Shown one piece after another: positions 8,674 to 16,424 of a stretch of DNA of 64,000 bases. The notes below the pieces were generated by a model, which searched no databases, had not been told where the DNA came from, and saw only the letters and a program-made list of their open reading frames with translations. The position numbers and the translations under genes are program-made. The stretch covers positions 62,001 to 126,000 of the forward strand of contig NZ_VBSL01000016.1 in NCBI RefSeq assembly GCF_006149005.1. The letters run 5' to 3'. Positions within the stretch are counted from its first letter, which is position 1. Each line of letters starts with the position of its first letter. The DNA is from Larkinella sp. C7 (GTDB taxonomy: Bacteria; Bacteroidota; Bacteroidia; Cytophagales; Spirosomataceae).

Positions 8674-9699
8674 CTACCCCAAGCGCACTTTTTTGGCGCC
8701 AGCTACCATATTCGTCAGTTTCTGGCGGGCGGCCCAACGGGCGGTCTGGCTTAATCCACAATCGGGAGCAACGGCCAGTTTTTCGGCGGGAATGTATTTC
8801 AGACACCGCTCAATGCGCTCAATCACGTCTTGGACGGTTTCGATGTAGTAATTCTTCACGTCGATAATGCCGACAGCCACGTCCATTTTCCGGGCAAATT
8901 CCGCAATCAGTTCAATTTCGTCAAACTCGCGATTGGCCATTTCAACGTGCACCTCATCGACGGCCAGATCCAGAAAATCCGGCAGCATTGGGTGAATTTT
9001 CCGGTACCCCACCGGTCGCCCCTTGAAATTTCCGAAACAGAGGTGCGTCGACAGGCGACACTTCCCAACGACCGGTGCCACCGTCCGGTTAAAAATATCG
9101 ACAAATCGCTTCGTGTCCTCCTTGTAGGCGTAACACGACATTGACGGCTCATCGACGGTGATTTCCGTACAGCCTGCCGCCACCAGATCTTCCAGTTCCT
9201 TCCGGACAAACGGCAGCAGGGCTTCCGTGATGTCGTAGCGATCTTTGTAGCGATCATTTGGCAGCATCCGGCCACTGAGCGTATACGGCCCTGGAATCGA
9301 AGCCTTTAGCGTGGGGCCAGCCGGCGCCAGCTTCTTCAATCGTTCAAATTCCCGGACGGCTCCCAGCCCTTTCGGCGCAGTTAATTCTTCCACAATGGAG
9401 TGCTTGCCGCGCTGGTCGTGGGCGGGTGGGCCAAATTTACGCGTCTCCGAATGGTTGGGTTGCAGGCCTTTGATGTAGCCATAAAACGACAGATTGAAGT
9501 CCAGCCGGGTTTGCTCGCCATCAGTAATTACGTCCAAACCCGCGGTGGTCTGGTCGTGAACAGCCGCTACGACGGCATCTTCGATCATTTCCTCAATGTC
9601 GGCCTGACCAAACTGGTCGAGGTTCTGGGATGCAAATTCTAGCCAGCCCGGAAACGGGTAGCTGCCGATGACGGTGGTGCGGATGGGATTGGGTTGCAT
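8674..9699 (-). CDS. Core (single-domain) MetE-like cobalamin-independent methyltransferase
   Basis: 341 residues, matching the catalytic C-terminal half of MetE and lacking the N-terminal barrel. The four zinc ligands of the family are all recognisable: His219 and Cys221 in THLCFGNF, Glu253 in VHVEMANRE, and Cys314 in PDCGLS. The N-terminus has the IGSYPFPGWL segment and TDGEQTR typical of the UROD/MetE fold. Core MetE proteins transfer methyl groups to homocysteine or related thiols from donors other than the long folate used by full MetE. The start lies 61 bp inside the upstream phosphotriesterase-like gene, implying coupled translation. Its presence in a sugar-type operon is unexpected and may mean the substrate carries a methyl group. 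Confidence 0.83.
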   Translation of the reverse strand: MQPNPIRTTVIGSYPFPGWLEFASQNLDQFGQADIEEMIEDAVVAAVHDQTTAGLDVITDGEQTRLDFNLSFYGYIKGLQPNHSETRKFGPPAHDQRGKHSIVEELTAPKGLGAVREFERLKKLAPAGPTLKASIPGPYTLSGRMLPNDRYKDRYDITEALLPFVRKELEDLVAAGCTEITVDEPSMSCYAYKEDTKRFVDIFNRTVAPVVGKCRLSTHLCFGNFKGRPVGYRKIHPMLPDFLDLAVDEVHVEMANREFDEIELIAEFARKMDVAVGIIDVKNYYIETVQDVIERIERCLKYIPAEKLAVAPDCGLSQTARWAARQKLTNMVAGAKKVRLG

Positions 9700-10637
9700 G
9701 TGTAAAGTCGTTTAGGGGTATCAATAAATACATTTTGAAAATAGGCCGCCAGATCCAGTCTCCGCAAATCATCGCGAAAGGTGGTCAGGAGCCACATCAG
9801 GCCCGGTTTTCCGCCGTACGACTGCCAGTAGGTGTTTCGGGCAGCATCCATGCCCACGGTAATCTGATTTGGAAATTCGGGCAGCAGATTTTGTAAAAGC
9901 GTATACGTCCAGTTTTGCTGATCCGGCTTCCAGCGAAAACCGCTGTCGTATTCGACCCGAACACCGGTTTGCAAAACCGCCCGATTGTAGGCAATGTCTT
10001 TGTACCGATCGACATGCGAGAGTACCACATGCTGCAAATCTGCTCCCAGTTTAGCGAATAATTCCGCCTGAGCGAGGGCATGTTTGCCTTCGTTTGTATG
10101 GGTCAAAATCGGAATACCGGTTGCCCGATGCGCATTGACTACGGCCCGAAAAACCGTCTCCTGGTGCTTGGTGAACGGTTCGTCGCCCGTAGCCAGTTTG
10201 ATCAGACCGGCTTTGTGCGGGGTTCGTTCGACGACTGGCCCGCTGTAGTCAAACGCGTCGATTCCTTCTTCGATATCGGCCATAAACAGACGCGTCAACT
10301 GATCTTCCGAATACCGGTAGCGCCAGTGGTCAGGCGGGTAATACGTCTCCAGATGAAGCCCTGTTGGCGCCAGAATCTGCATACCGGTTCGGCGCGAAAC
10401 GTCTGCGAGTTTCAGCACATTGCGGCCGCAGTTGGCGGGCATCGCGTCGACCATCGTCCGTCCACCGGCGTCATACACCCGCTGTACTTCCTCCGAAATT
10501 TTGTTGATGTCATTCAGCAAAAAATCCGGGTTGCCGCGCGTCGGAAAGCTTTCGTCGATCACCACATGCTCGTGCGAATACGTGATTCCCAATTGCTCCG
10601 GATCAATGTCCCCCAAAACCGTTCTAACAAAGCTCAT
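9639..10637 (-). CDS. Phosphotriesterase-family amidohydrolase (probable lactonase/esterase)
   Basis: 332 residues. All binuclear metal-centre ligands of the phosphotriesterase family can be matched: the HEH pair (His22, His24), the carboxylated lysine in GLIKLATGDEP, histidines in THTNEGKHA and LSHVDR, and the aspartate in VGMDAARN. Members hydrolyse lactones, esters or phosphotriesters; catabolic-operon members are usually lactonases. The last 18 or so residues (from about TCNPIPS) are encoded in the 61-bp overlap with the MetE-like gene and look unlike a family C-terminus, so they may be a dispensable tail. The start overlaps the end of the FAD oxidoreductase gene by 4 bp (ATGA). Cytoplasmic, with no signal peptide. 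Confidence 0.83.
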   Translation of the reverse strand: MSFVRTVLGDIDPEQLGITYSHEHVVIDESFPTRGNPDFLLNDINKISEEVQRVYDAGGRTMVDAMPANCGRNVLKLADVSRRTGMQILAPTGLHLETYYPPDHWRYRYSEDQLTRLFMADIEEGIDAFDYSGPVVERTPHKAGLIKLATGDEPFTKHQETVFRAVVNAHRATGIPILTHTNEGKHALAQAELFAKLGADLQHVVLSHVDRYKDIAYNRAVLQTGVRVEYDSGFRWKPDQQNWTYTLLQNLLPEFPNQITVGMDAARNTYWQSYGGKPGLMWLLTTFRDDLRRLDLAAYFQNVFIDTPKRLYTCNPIPSAPPSSAATRFRAG

Positions 10638-11998
10638 CGTTTCCAGCCATTTCTTGTTATATCGGCCATCGCATCCGGCAGTTCCAAAACCGCCCCAATA
10701 TTGTATAATTTCTCCTGCAACAAACTGACAGTAAGCTGATTAGCGGCTTCATCACGCGCCAGTGATTGCACAGCCGCCAGCCCCGCAGCCTGGCCCATCG
10801 ACATGGTCTGCGCCATCGACCGGCACGACGCGTGGGCATCGTGGGTGGCCGAAAAACACCGCCCCACCGCCCAGACCGACTGGCTGCTTTTGGGCACAAT
10901 CGTACCGTAGGAAACGCCGTAAATGCCGTCGCCGGGAATGTATTCCCAGTGCGTTTCGTCTTCTCCATTGAGGCCCTGACGGTGGTCCTCGATGGGCGCT
11001 CCGCAGAGAAAAATCCGGTCAGATGGCAATTTGCCCGACAAACATTCCTCCTTCGTCAGGCGGTGTTCGCCGTAGACGCGCCGGGTTTCACGAACGCCAA
11101 TCTGGTGCGACAGCCCAATGATGTTCGACTGCTCAAAACCAGGTACGGCATCCCGAAAAAAGTTTTCGTAGACAAACGCCTGCCGTCGCCCTTCGACCTC
11201 AGCCTGCGTCAGTTCGTCCGTTTTCAGGGCTGACAAACCGCTCACTTTCACGGCCACCGTCGAGATGCAGCCTTTCGCGTTCATCTCATGGGCCGAGCCT
11301 TTTTTCCGGGGTAAGCGATGATGACCGGTTTCGACGGCCATCCGCATTTGCTCCCCCAGCATTTTCTTGCCGCCTTCCCGCTCGTAGCGCTCCAGATCGA
11401 CGTTGCTCATCCGAAACGTGGTGGTCATGCTCTGCGCCGGTTCGTTTTCGCCCGCCGTTTCATAGGCAAAACCAGCCAGATGGCAAAAATCGGCATCACC
11501 CGACGCGTCAATAACCCGTTTTGCCAGCACCTTGCAAAAACCGGCTTTGTTCCAGAAAATACAGGCATAGCGCTCTCCTTCCGGACTCACATCCACCAAA
11601 GTCGTATGAAGCACATACCGAATACCGCTTTGCAGAATCAACTGATCCCAGACGAGTTTTAACCGTTCCGGGTTGTAGTTGACGCCCGTTCCGGCTCCGT
11701 AGGTATTGGGACGCAGAAAAACAGCCCCGGCTCTATCCAGTTCATTCACGACGCGGTCGGGCCAGCCCCCCACGACTTTGCGGGGTGTGGAACCGGGTGT
11801 AAAAAAACCGTAAAAGGTGTCCAGCATCTGCGTGGAGGTTCCGCCCGGAAAACCGTAGCGTTCCACCAGCATCACCGAAAACCGCCTTGCTTCGGCAGCC
11901 GCCAAAGCAGCCACGCAACCCGCCGACCCGGCCCCAATAACCAGGATGTCGGTTTCTGCCAGCAACGGTATGTGGGAATGGTTTAAGAATGGATGCAT
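10634..11998 (-). CDS. FAD-dependent oxidoreductase, PF12831-like
   Basis: 454 residues from the ATG at 11998; upstream non-ATG codons would add seven residues. The Rossmann dinucleotide motif VIGAGSAGCVAALAAAE begins near residue 20, followed by a GFPGGTSTQM stretch like those in FAD-dependent enzymes of this group. The C-terminal FAD-contact segment is CFSATHDAHASCRSMAQ followed by GQAAGLAAV. No signal peptide is visible, unlike its two distant relatives at 30698 and 51060, so this one is likely cytoplasmic. The family oxidises alcohols or C-C bonds on poorly defined small molecules; here a sugar or sugar acid is likely from context. Overlaps the downstream hydrolase start by 4 bp. Confidence 0.83.
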   Translation of the reverse strand: MHPFLNHSHIPLLAETDILVIGAGSAGCVAALAAAEARRFSVMLVERYGFPGGTSTQMLDTFYGFFTPGSTPRKVVGGWPDRVVNELDRAGAVFLRPNTYGAGTGVNYNPERLKLVWDQLILQSGIRYVLHTTLVDVSPEGERYACIFWNKAGFCKVLAKRVIDASGDADFCHLAGFAYETAGENEPAQSMTTTFRMSNVDLERYEREGGKKMLGEQMRMAVETGHHRLPRKKGSAHEMNAKGCISTVAVKVSGLSALKTDELTQAEVEGRRQAFVYENFFRDAVPGFEQSNIIGLSHQIGVRETRRVYGEHRLTKEECLSGKLPSDRIFLCGAPIEDHRQGLNGEDETHWEYIPGDGIYGVSYGTIVPKSSQSVWAVGRCFSATHDAHASCRSMAQTMSMGQAAGLAAVQSLARDEAANQLTVSLLQEKLYNIGAVLELPDAMADITRNGWKR

Positions 11999-12049
11999 GT
12001 GACGGGTACGGACGGCCAATCTGCGGCTAGCATATTCCGGTTTTTGAAT

Positions 12050-12928
12050 TTAGACTCCAAATTTCTGACGGATGACGTCACGGCTCATTTTCAGGCTGTC
12101 CCGAATGGGCCGGGTTGGTTTAAAACCGGGGGGAAAAGCCAGCTCAACGGTGATATCACCCGCAAACCGGTTTTTCTTTAATTGCCGGGCCACAGCTCCC
12201 CAGTCGGCAATGCCTTCGCCCAGAGCCTCCGACCGGGTTCCCGTCCAAAGGTGGTCCCGCAGGTGGAGATAAACGATTTTATCGGAAAATTTTTGCAGGA
12301 ACGTCAGAACGTCCACTTTGGCCTGAAACAGCCAATCCAGATCGGGTCCCAGAGCGATGTCGGGTACGCGCTGCAAGGTGTTTTGCAGATCATACAAATC
12401 ATCGGCTACTTCGTAAATGTGGTTGTGCAGATTGGGAACGACCTTATTCTTCCGGCAAATTTCCTGAATTTGTTTCAGGGTTTCGGCCTGAACATCGAAC
12501 TGCTCGGGCGTTTTCTTTTTCGGGGTACTACCGACCGAGATGCCCAGCGTTCGGCCACCCAGTTTACCCAGACGTTCGACCACCTTCTCGGCATCGTCCA
12601 GAATCTCCGTCTGTTTGCTTTTATCCCACATCGGCTGGCTATACGAGGCACCGATGACGGCAACCCCGCTCTTCCGGGAACTGTCGCCAATCCGGCCGAC
12701 GGCGTCATCGTGCCGCAAGTTGACTTCCATCAACTCGACGGCTTCAATGCCGGCATATTTTGCGTCCGAAAACACCTGATCCAAAACCGGAAAGCAATCA
12801 TAAGCGGGCTTGTCCGATGAATAAATCCAAACGTGCAGGCCAACGACGGGTTTGCGATCGACGGTGGAAAAAACATCCGGTGTAGCCAGCGCCAGGGTGC
12901 TGGAAGCAAGAAAGTCACGACGGTTCAT
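12050..12928 (-). CDS. TIM-barrel sugar isomerase/epimerase with TAT-like leader
   Basis: 292 residues from the ATG at 12928, which opens with the twin-arginine-like MNRRDFLASSTLALATP; longer forms upstream lack a sensible leader. The AP-endonuclease-2 type barrel is recognisable from AVELMEVNLRHDD, PNLHNHIYEV, GPDLDW and YLHLRDHLW, with histidine, aspartate and glutamate residues placed as metal ligands and catalytic acid. Members isomerise or epimerise sugars, or act on 3-keto sugars. Export through TAT would place it in the periplasm, in contrast to its cytoplasmic operon partners; whether the leader is functional is uncertain. It follows the SIS gene by 31 bp. Confidence 0.8.
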   Translation of the reverse strand: MNRRDFLASSTLALATPDVFSTVDRKPVVGLHVWIYSSDKPAYDCFPVLDQVFSDAKYAGIEAVELMEVNLRHDDAVGRIGDSSRKSGVAVIGASYSQPMWDKSKQTEILDDAEKVVERLGKLGGRTLGISVGSTPKKKTPEQFDVQAETLKQIQEICRKNKVVPNLHNHIYEVADDLYDLQNTLQRVPDIALGPDLDWLFQAKVDVLTFLQKFSDKIVYLHLRDHLWTGTRSEALGEGIADWGAVARQLKKNRFAGDITVELAFPPGFKPTRPIRDSLKMSRDVIRQKFGV

Positions 12929-12959
12929 AGGACTCCATTCAAGGTTTTTGACGTACTTT

Positions 12960-13748
12960 TTAGCGAACAAAGGTCTTTTTGCCAACCTCGGCATACAACT
13001 TCGCCAGCCGGTGCGCGTGTTCGTCATAGGCGGATTCAAACAGTTCGGTGGCCCGTTCAGCACCGACCAGGGCGGTGGCCGTCAGCACTTTAGGCGGTTG
13101 ACCGGCTTCGGTCAGCAAACGCGCCAGTTCGGCTTTGATGCTGTTCACGATCAACGCGCCCCCGACCGTGCTGCCGGGTGCCACCGGTGTTTCCAGTCCC
13201 GGAACCGTCACCATCGCATCGCCAACGGGTGCGCCGGTGTCCAGAATCAGGTCGGCGAAATCGCTCAGTTTCAGGCCGTCTTTACGTTTGCTGGTGCTCT
13301 GGTCCGAATGTTCTTTGGTGATGAGGGCCACCACTTTCACGCCCCGTTTCTGAAACTCTTCCGCCATTTCAATCGGGACGACGTTGCAGCCACTCGATGA
13401 AATGATCAACGCCGTATCCTGTTCTGAAAGATCGTAATTGCGCAGAATCCGCTCGGCCAGTCCGGAGACATTTTCCAGAAACATCGCCTGCCGCTGGCCG
13501 TTGGCCCCCACAACCAAATTGTGAAAGGTAAGCGACAATTCGACAATGGGATTGAAACCCGGAAACGAACCGTAGCGCGGCCACATTTCCTCAACCATGA
13601 TCCGGCTGTGTCCTGAGCCAAAGACATGCACCATCCGACCCGCCAGAATCGTTTCGGCAAACCACTGGGCGGCCTGTTGCAGTTGTGATTTTTGCTCCTC
13701 GACCGTGTCGATCAGTTGGCGGCATTTTTCTAAATACGTTGCTATCAT
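12960..13748 (-). CDS. SIS-domain sugar isomerase-like protein (UPF0309 type)
   Basis: 262 residues of a single SIS domain. The phosphosugar-binding pattern is clear: VHVFGSGHSRIMVEEM (residues 40-55), then ALIISSSGCNVVPIEMAEEFQKRG and KVVALITKEHSDQ. SIS proteins bind phosphorylated sugars as isomerases, etherases or sensor domains; this single-domain group resembles UPF0309 proteins, whose exact reaction is not established. Next to a ROK-type sugar kinase, it probably handles the phosphorylated product. No membrane or export signal. Confidence 0.82.
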   Translation of the reverse strand: MIATYLEKCRQLIDTVEEQKSQLQQAAQWFAETILAGRMVHVFGSGHSRIMVEEMWPRYGSFPGFNPIVELSLTFHNLVVGANGQRQAMFLENVSGLAERILRNYDLSEQDTALIISSSGCNVVPIEMAEEFQKRGVKVVALITKEHSDQSTSKRKDGLKLSDFADLILDTGAPVGDAMVTVPGLETPVAPGSTVGGALIVNSIKAELARLLTEAGQPPKVLTATALVGAERATELFESAYDEHAHRLAKLYAEVGKKTFVR

Positions 13749-13776
13749 ACAAGCTTTTGATGGATCTCCGAACTTA

Positions 13777-14655
13777 TTAAATCACAAAACCAGCGGCCCC
13801 GATGGCCCCGGCCCAATCTTCAAAATGGGCTTTGCGGATGGCGGTTTTCTTACCGGCCGGTCGCCATTCGAACACCGCCAGAAAGGCTTCCAATGGATTG
13901 AACAAAGCCTCCCCGGCCTGCGTAATTCCCCCGCCCAGCACGATCACTTCCGGCGAAAAAGCATTCGCAAAACCGGCGATGGTAACAGCCAGTTGCCGAA
14001 TGGACGTCAGCCAGACCAGCGTGGCCAGCGGTTCCCGTTGCCGGTAGGCATCGACCAGTTCCTGCGTGGTCTGGTACGTGCCATACGACCGGCGAAAAAC
14101 CGTCGCGTTGCCGATCGCATCTTCCAGACTGGCCGGTATCTGCGTAATATCCAACTGGTTGCTGTCGGCATTCACCGACACATGACCCAAATGACCCGCC
14201 ATCTGGTAATAGCCCTGGTACAGATTTCCGTCGATCAGCAACCCGCCCCCAACACCTGTTCCCAGGGTTAGCATTAAGGCGTTCCGAATGCCTTTCGCGG
14301 CCCCAAACCGGGCTTCCGCCATCAGGGCCGCGTGGGCGTCGTTCAGCACCCGCACCGGCACGCCCAGAAACGACGACCAGACAAAGCCTTCCAACCCCGG
14401 CAGTCGGCCCGGCATGCACGCAATGGCATCGTTGGCCGGGGTTGGCAAACCGGGTGCCGACAATCCCACGCCCGTTACCGGTTCGGGCGTAGCGGTTTTC
14501 AGTTGCTGGTATGTATCGGCAACGGCCTGTTTCCATTGTCCGTCCTGCCCATCGTTGGTCGGGCAAACCACGCGGTGCAACACCGCGCCGGTTTCGACGT
14601 CGATCAAAACGCCTTTGATGCGGGTACCGCCAATGTCGATGCCGATTGCGTTCAT
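13777..14655 (-). CDS. ROK family sugar kinase lacking the usual zinc-binding cysteines
   Basis: 292 residues. The ATP-binding DIGGTRIKG motif starts at residue 7, with NDAHAALMAEA, the LTLGTGVGGGLLIDG phosphate loop and VIVLGGGI near the end, all typical of ROK hexokinases. The region that normally carries the CxCGxxGC zinc site instead reads GHVSVNADSNQLDITQIP followed by SLEDAIGN, with no cysteine. Most ROK kinases need that zinc for folding, so this belongs to a zinc-free branch or has altered activity. It likely phosphorylates the sugar handled by the neighbouring SIS protein. A long hairpin (14671-14765) fills the gap to the upstream SDR gene. Confidence 0.85.
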   Translation of the reverse strand: MNAIGIDIGGTRIKGVLIDVETGAVLHRVVCPTNDGQDGQWKQAVADTYQQLKTATPEPVTGVGLSAPGLPTPANDAIACMPGRLPGLEGFVWSSFLGVPVRVLNDAHAALMAEARFGAAKGIRNALMLTLGTGVGGGLLIDGNLYQGYYQMAGHLGHVSVNADSNQLDITQIPASLEDAIGNATVFRRSYGTYQTTQELVDAYRQREPLATLVWLTSIRQLAVTIAGFANAFSPEVIVLGGGITQAGEALFNPLEAFLAVFEWRPAGKKTAIRKAHFEDWAGAIGAAGFVI

Positions 14656-14670
14656 TTATAAATTGGTTTA

Positions 14671-14765
14671 CGGTTTTTAGTTTACGGTGTTCGGTTTATG
14701 GTGGCTGACGCGAGAATACGGATGCGTCAGCCACCGTAAACCGAATACCGAACACCGAATACCGT
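14671..14765. repeat. GGCTGACGC-type long hairpin, copy A
   Basis: The left arm ends in GGTGGCTGACGC (14700-14711), the loop is 12 nt (14712-14723), and the right arm begins GCGTCAGCCACC (14724-14735). Outward pairing continues through TTTACGGT/TTCGGT repeats with a few mismatches. The element occupies nearly the whole SDR-ROK gap within a minus-strand operon. Related copies are at 32087-32168 and 62542-62633. Confidence 0.85.
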
Positions 14766-14767
14766 CC

Positions 14768-15559
14768 TTAATATTGACCCTCGCTGACGCTCCAGCCGCC
14801 GTCGACAGACAGCACCTGACCCGTCGTGTAGCGGGAATAATCTGACATAAAATAGATGGCCGCGCCGTCTAAATCCGTGGGCTGGCCGATGCGACCGCCG
14901 TCCAGGGGTTGCTTGGTGGCGACAAATTTCAGGATGGTCTCGTCGGTGGCGGCTCGCTGGGCCATCGGCGTTTCGACCAAACCGGGCGCCAGCACGTTCA
15001 CGCGGATGTCGTGGGGCGCGTAATAGGCGGCAATCGATTTGGTAAAACCGATAATCGCGGCTTTGGTGGCGGCATAGGCGTGGGTCGAAAAGTATTTCGG
15101 CGACGGCGAATAGCCCAGCACTGATCCCATGTTCAGGATCGTTCCGCCGGTATTCTGCTCCTGAAAAGCACGGATAGCCGCCTGGTTCGATAGCATCAGC
15201 GAGGTCAGATTCAGTTCGAAAGTTTTGTTCCAGCCTTCCAGCGTTAGCTGGTGCAACGGTCCGTCGCCAAACCGCCGGCCACTGCCGCCCGCAACATGAT
15301 AGAGTCCGTCGAAACCGCCAAACTCTCCCTGACAAAGCGCAATGGCCGAAAGCGCCGTGGCCGGTTCGGTGGCGTCGCCGTTCAGCGCGAACCCGTAACC
15401 GCCCAACTGGGCTTCGGCCGCTTTGCAGCTTTCCTCATTCCGGCCCACCACCACCACCCGCGCACCCTGCGCGACAAAGGCGTGGGCCGCCGACAGCCCC
15501 AAACCTGTTGTTCCACCAATGACCACGATCCGTTTGTTGGCCAGCCAGAGTTGATCCAT
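14768..15559 (-). CDS. SDR family oxidoreductase
   Basis: 263 residues, classical short-chain dehydrogenase size. The cofactor motif GGTTGLG starts near residue 15, the catalytic serine is in NMGSVLGYS (Ser146), and Tyr162 and Lys166 form the YxxxK pair in AYAATK. VNVLAPGLVETPM and the late VLSVDGGWS are typical. The family NNAG motif is replaced by YHVAGG. Arg40 after the second strand (VVVGRN) suggests NADP preference, though this is only a rule of thumb. It is the first gene of the operon facing away from the GntR regulator and probably oxidises or reduces a sugar-type substrate. Confidence 0.88.
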   Translation of the reverse strand: MDQLWLANKRIVVIGGTTGLGLSAAHAFVAQGARVVVVGRNEESCKAAEAQLGGYGFALNGDATEPATALSAIALCQGEFGGFDGLYHVAGGSGRRFGDGPLHQLTLEGWNKTFELNLTSLMLSNQAAIRAFQEQNTGGTILNMGSVLGYSPSPKYFSTHAYAATKAAIIGFTKSIAAYYAPHDIRVNVLAPGLVETPMAQRAATDETILKFVATKQPLDGGRIGQPTDLDGAAIYFMSDYSRYTTGQVLSVDGGWSVSEGQY

Positions 15560-15591
15560 CCTGAAAAAATAAACGGTTAAACTACGAACGA

Positions 15592-15622
15592 CGAAGGTAT
15601 AAAGGCAATTTTAGTATTGCAA
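15592..15622 (-). promoter_or_regulatory. Candidate promoter of the SDR-led operon
   Basis: Read on the minus strand, a TTG (15622-15620) is followed about 20 nt later by TACCTTCG (15599-15592), one mismatch from the Bacteroidota -7 consensus TAnnTTTG. It sits about 30 bp before the SDR start codon. The operator at 15624-15641 abuts its upstream edge. Confidence 0.4.
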
Positions 15623-15623
15623 C

Positions 15624-15641
15624 AACTTATTATAATAAGTT
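15624..15641. promoter_or_regulatory. Perfect 18-bp palindromic operator, probable GntR binding site
   Basis: AACTTATTATAATAAGTT is a perfect palindrome with no spacer. It lies between the divergent GntR regulator and the operon it faces, and it touches the -33 regions of both predicted promoters. The size and symmetry suit a winged-helix dimer. An 11-nt partial match (AACTTATTATA) occurs at 19405-19415, before the His-rich membrane protein gene. Confidence 0.75.
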
Positions 15642-15669
15642 TCAGATTAAACAGATTTTCGTATACTTG
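15640..15669 (+). promoter_or_regulatory. Candidate promoter of the GntR regulator
   Basis: TTTC (15640-15643) and TATACTTG (15662-15669) are spaced 18 nt apart, close to the TTTG-N19-TAnnTTTG pattern of Bacteroidota. The upstream box overlaps the right half of the 18-bp palindrome, which suggests autorepression. The start codon is 21 bp downstream. Confidence 0.45.
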
Positions 15670-15689
15670 TTCACCAACAACCTTTCTCT

Positions 15690-16421
15690 ATGAACGATCG
15701 GCCCACCCGCATTCCCCAGTATCAGTACCTCTATGAATCATTACGCCAGCAGATTATCCGGGGCGATTTCAAATCGGGTGACCTGTTGCCTTCTGAAAAA
15801 GAACTCCAGAACCAGTTTCGCCTGACCCAGCCCACCATTCGGCAGGCGCTGGGGCTGCTGGTGCAGGATGGCTACATCCGCAAGCACCAGGGCAAAGGCA
15901 GCATTGTGCAGCCCCTGCCCATTGGTCTGGGCGTAATGTCCATTGTTGGGCGGCTGGCCAATACGGCCAACGCGAGCCGCACCGAGCGGATGACCACTGC
16001 CATTCTAACCAAACCGAAGTTGCATCCTTTCCCGGACGATTTTCTGTTTACGCCCACCGAAGACGATACGAAAGCCGGTTTTTATTTTCTGGAACGACTG
16101 CGGGCCGTGGAGGAAGAGCCGGTCTTTTTTGAGAAGATCATTCTGCCGAACCGCTATTTGCCCGGTTTTTCGCGTCAGCGGCTGGAAAACCGCTCGCTGT
16201 TCGATTTGTTACGAACCAAATACGGTTTGCTGGTGAAAGGCGGAGAGCAGAAAGTGCTGGCCGTGGCGGCTGACGGCGATCTGGCGCGGTTGTTAAGCGT
16301 TCCAATGGGCAACCCGGTTTTGCGGCTCGACAAACGGCTCGATACCAACCGGCCCGATTTCAGTTTTTATTCTTCGTTATACGCCCGAACGGATCGGTAT
16401 ATTTTGCACGGACGGTTCTGA
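15690..16421 (+). CDS. GntR family transcriptional regulator, HutC/UTRA type
   Basis: 243 residues. The N-terminal winged helix (about residues 8-75) has the family pattern YESLRQQIIRGDFKSGDLLP, SEKEL, TQPTIRQALGLL and GYIRKHQGKGS. The rest is a UTRA effector domain, with FYFLERLRAVEEEPVFFEKI, NRSLFDLLRTKYG and VLRLDKR. UTRA regulators sense sugars, sugar phosphates or related operon metabolites and usually repress. Divergent orientation and the palindrome at 15624 suggest it controls the operon from the SDR gene down to 7.7 kb and also its own expression. It ends 3 bp from the end of the convergent histidine kinase gene. Confidence 0.9.
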   Translation: MNDRPTRIPQYQYLYESLRQQIIRGDFKSGDLLPSEKELQNQFRLTQPTIRQALGLLVQDGYIRKHQGKGSIVQPLPIGLGVMSIVGRLANTANASRTERMTTAILTKPKLHPFPDDFLFTPTEDDTKAGFYFLERLRAVEEEPVFFEKIILPNRYLPGFSRQRLENRSLFDLLRTKYGLLVKGGEQKVLAVAADGDLARLLSVPMGNPVLRLDKRLDTNRPDFSFYSSLYARTDRYILHGRF

Positions 16422-16424
16422 GCG

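Noticed and set aside
14671-14765. Riboswitch or T-box upstream of the ROK gene
   Set aside because: The sequence is a simple long hairpin repeated elsewhere in unrelated settings, including after a convergent gene pair, so ligand sensing is unlikely.
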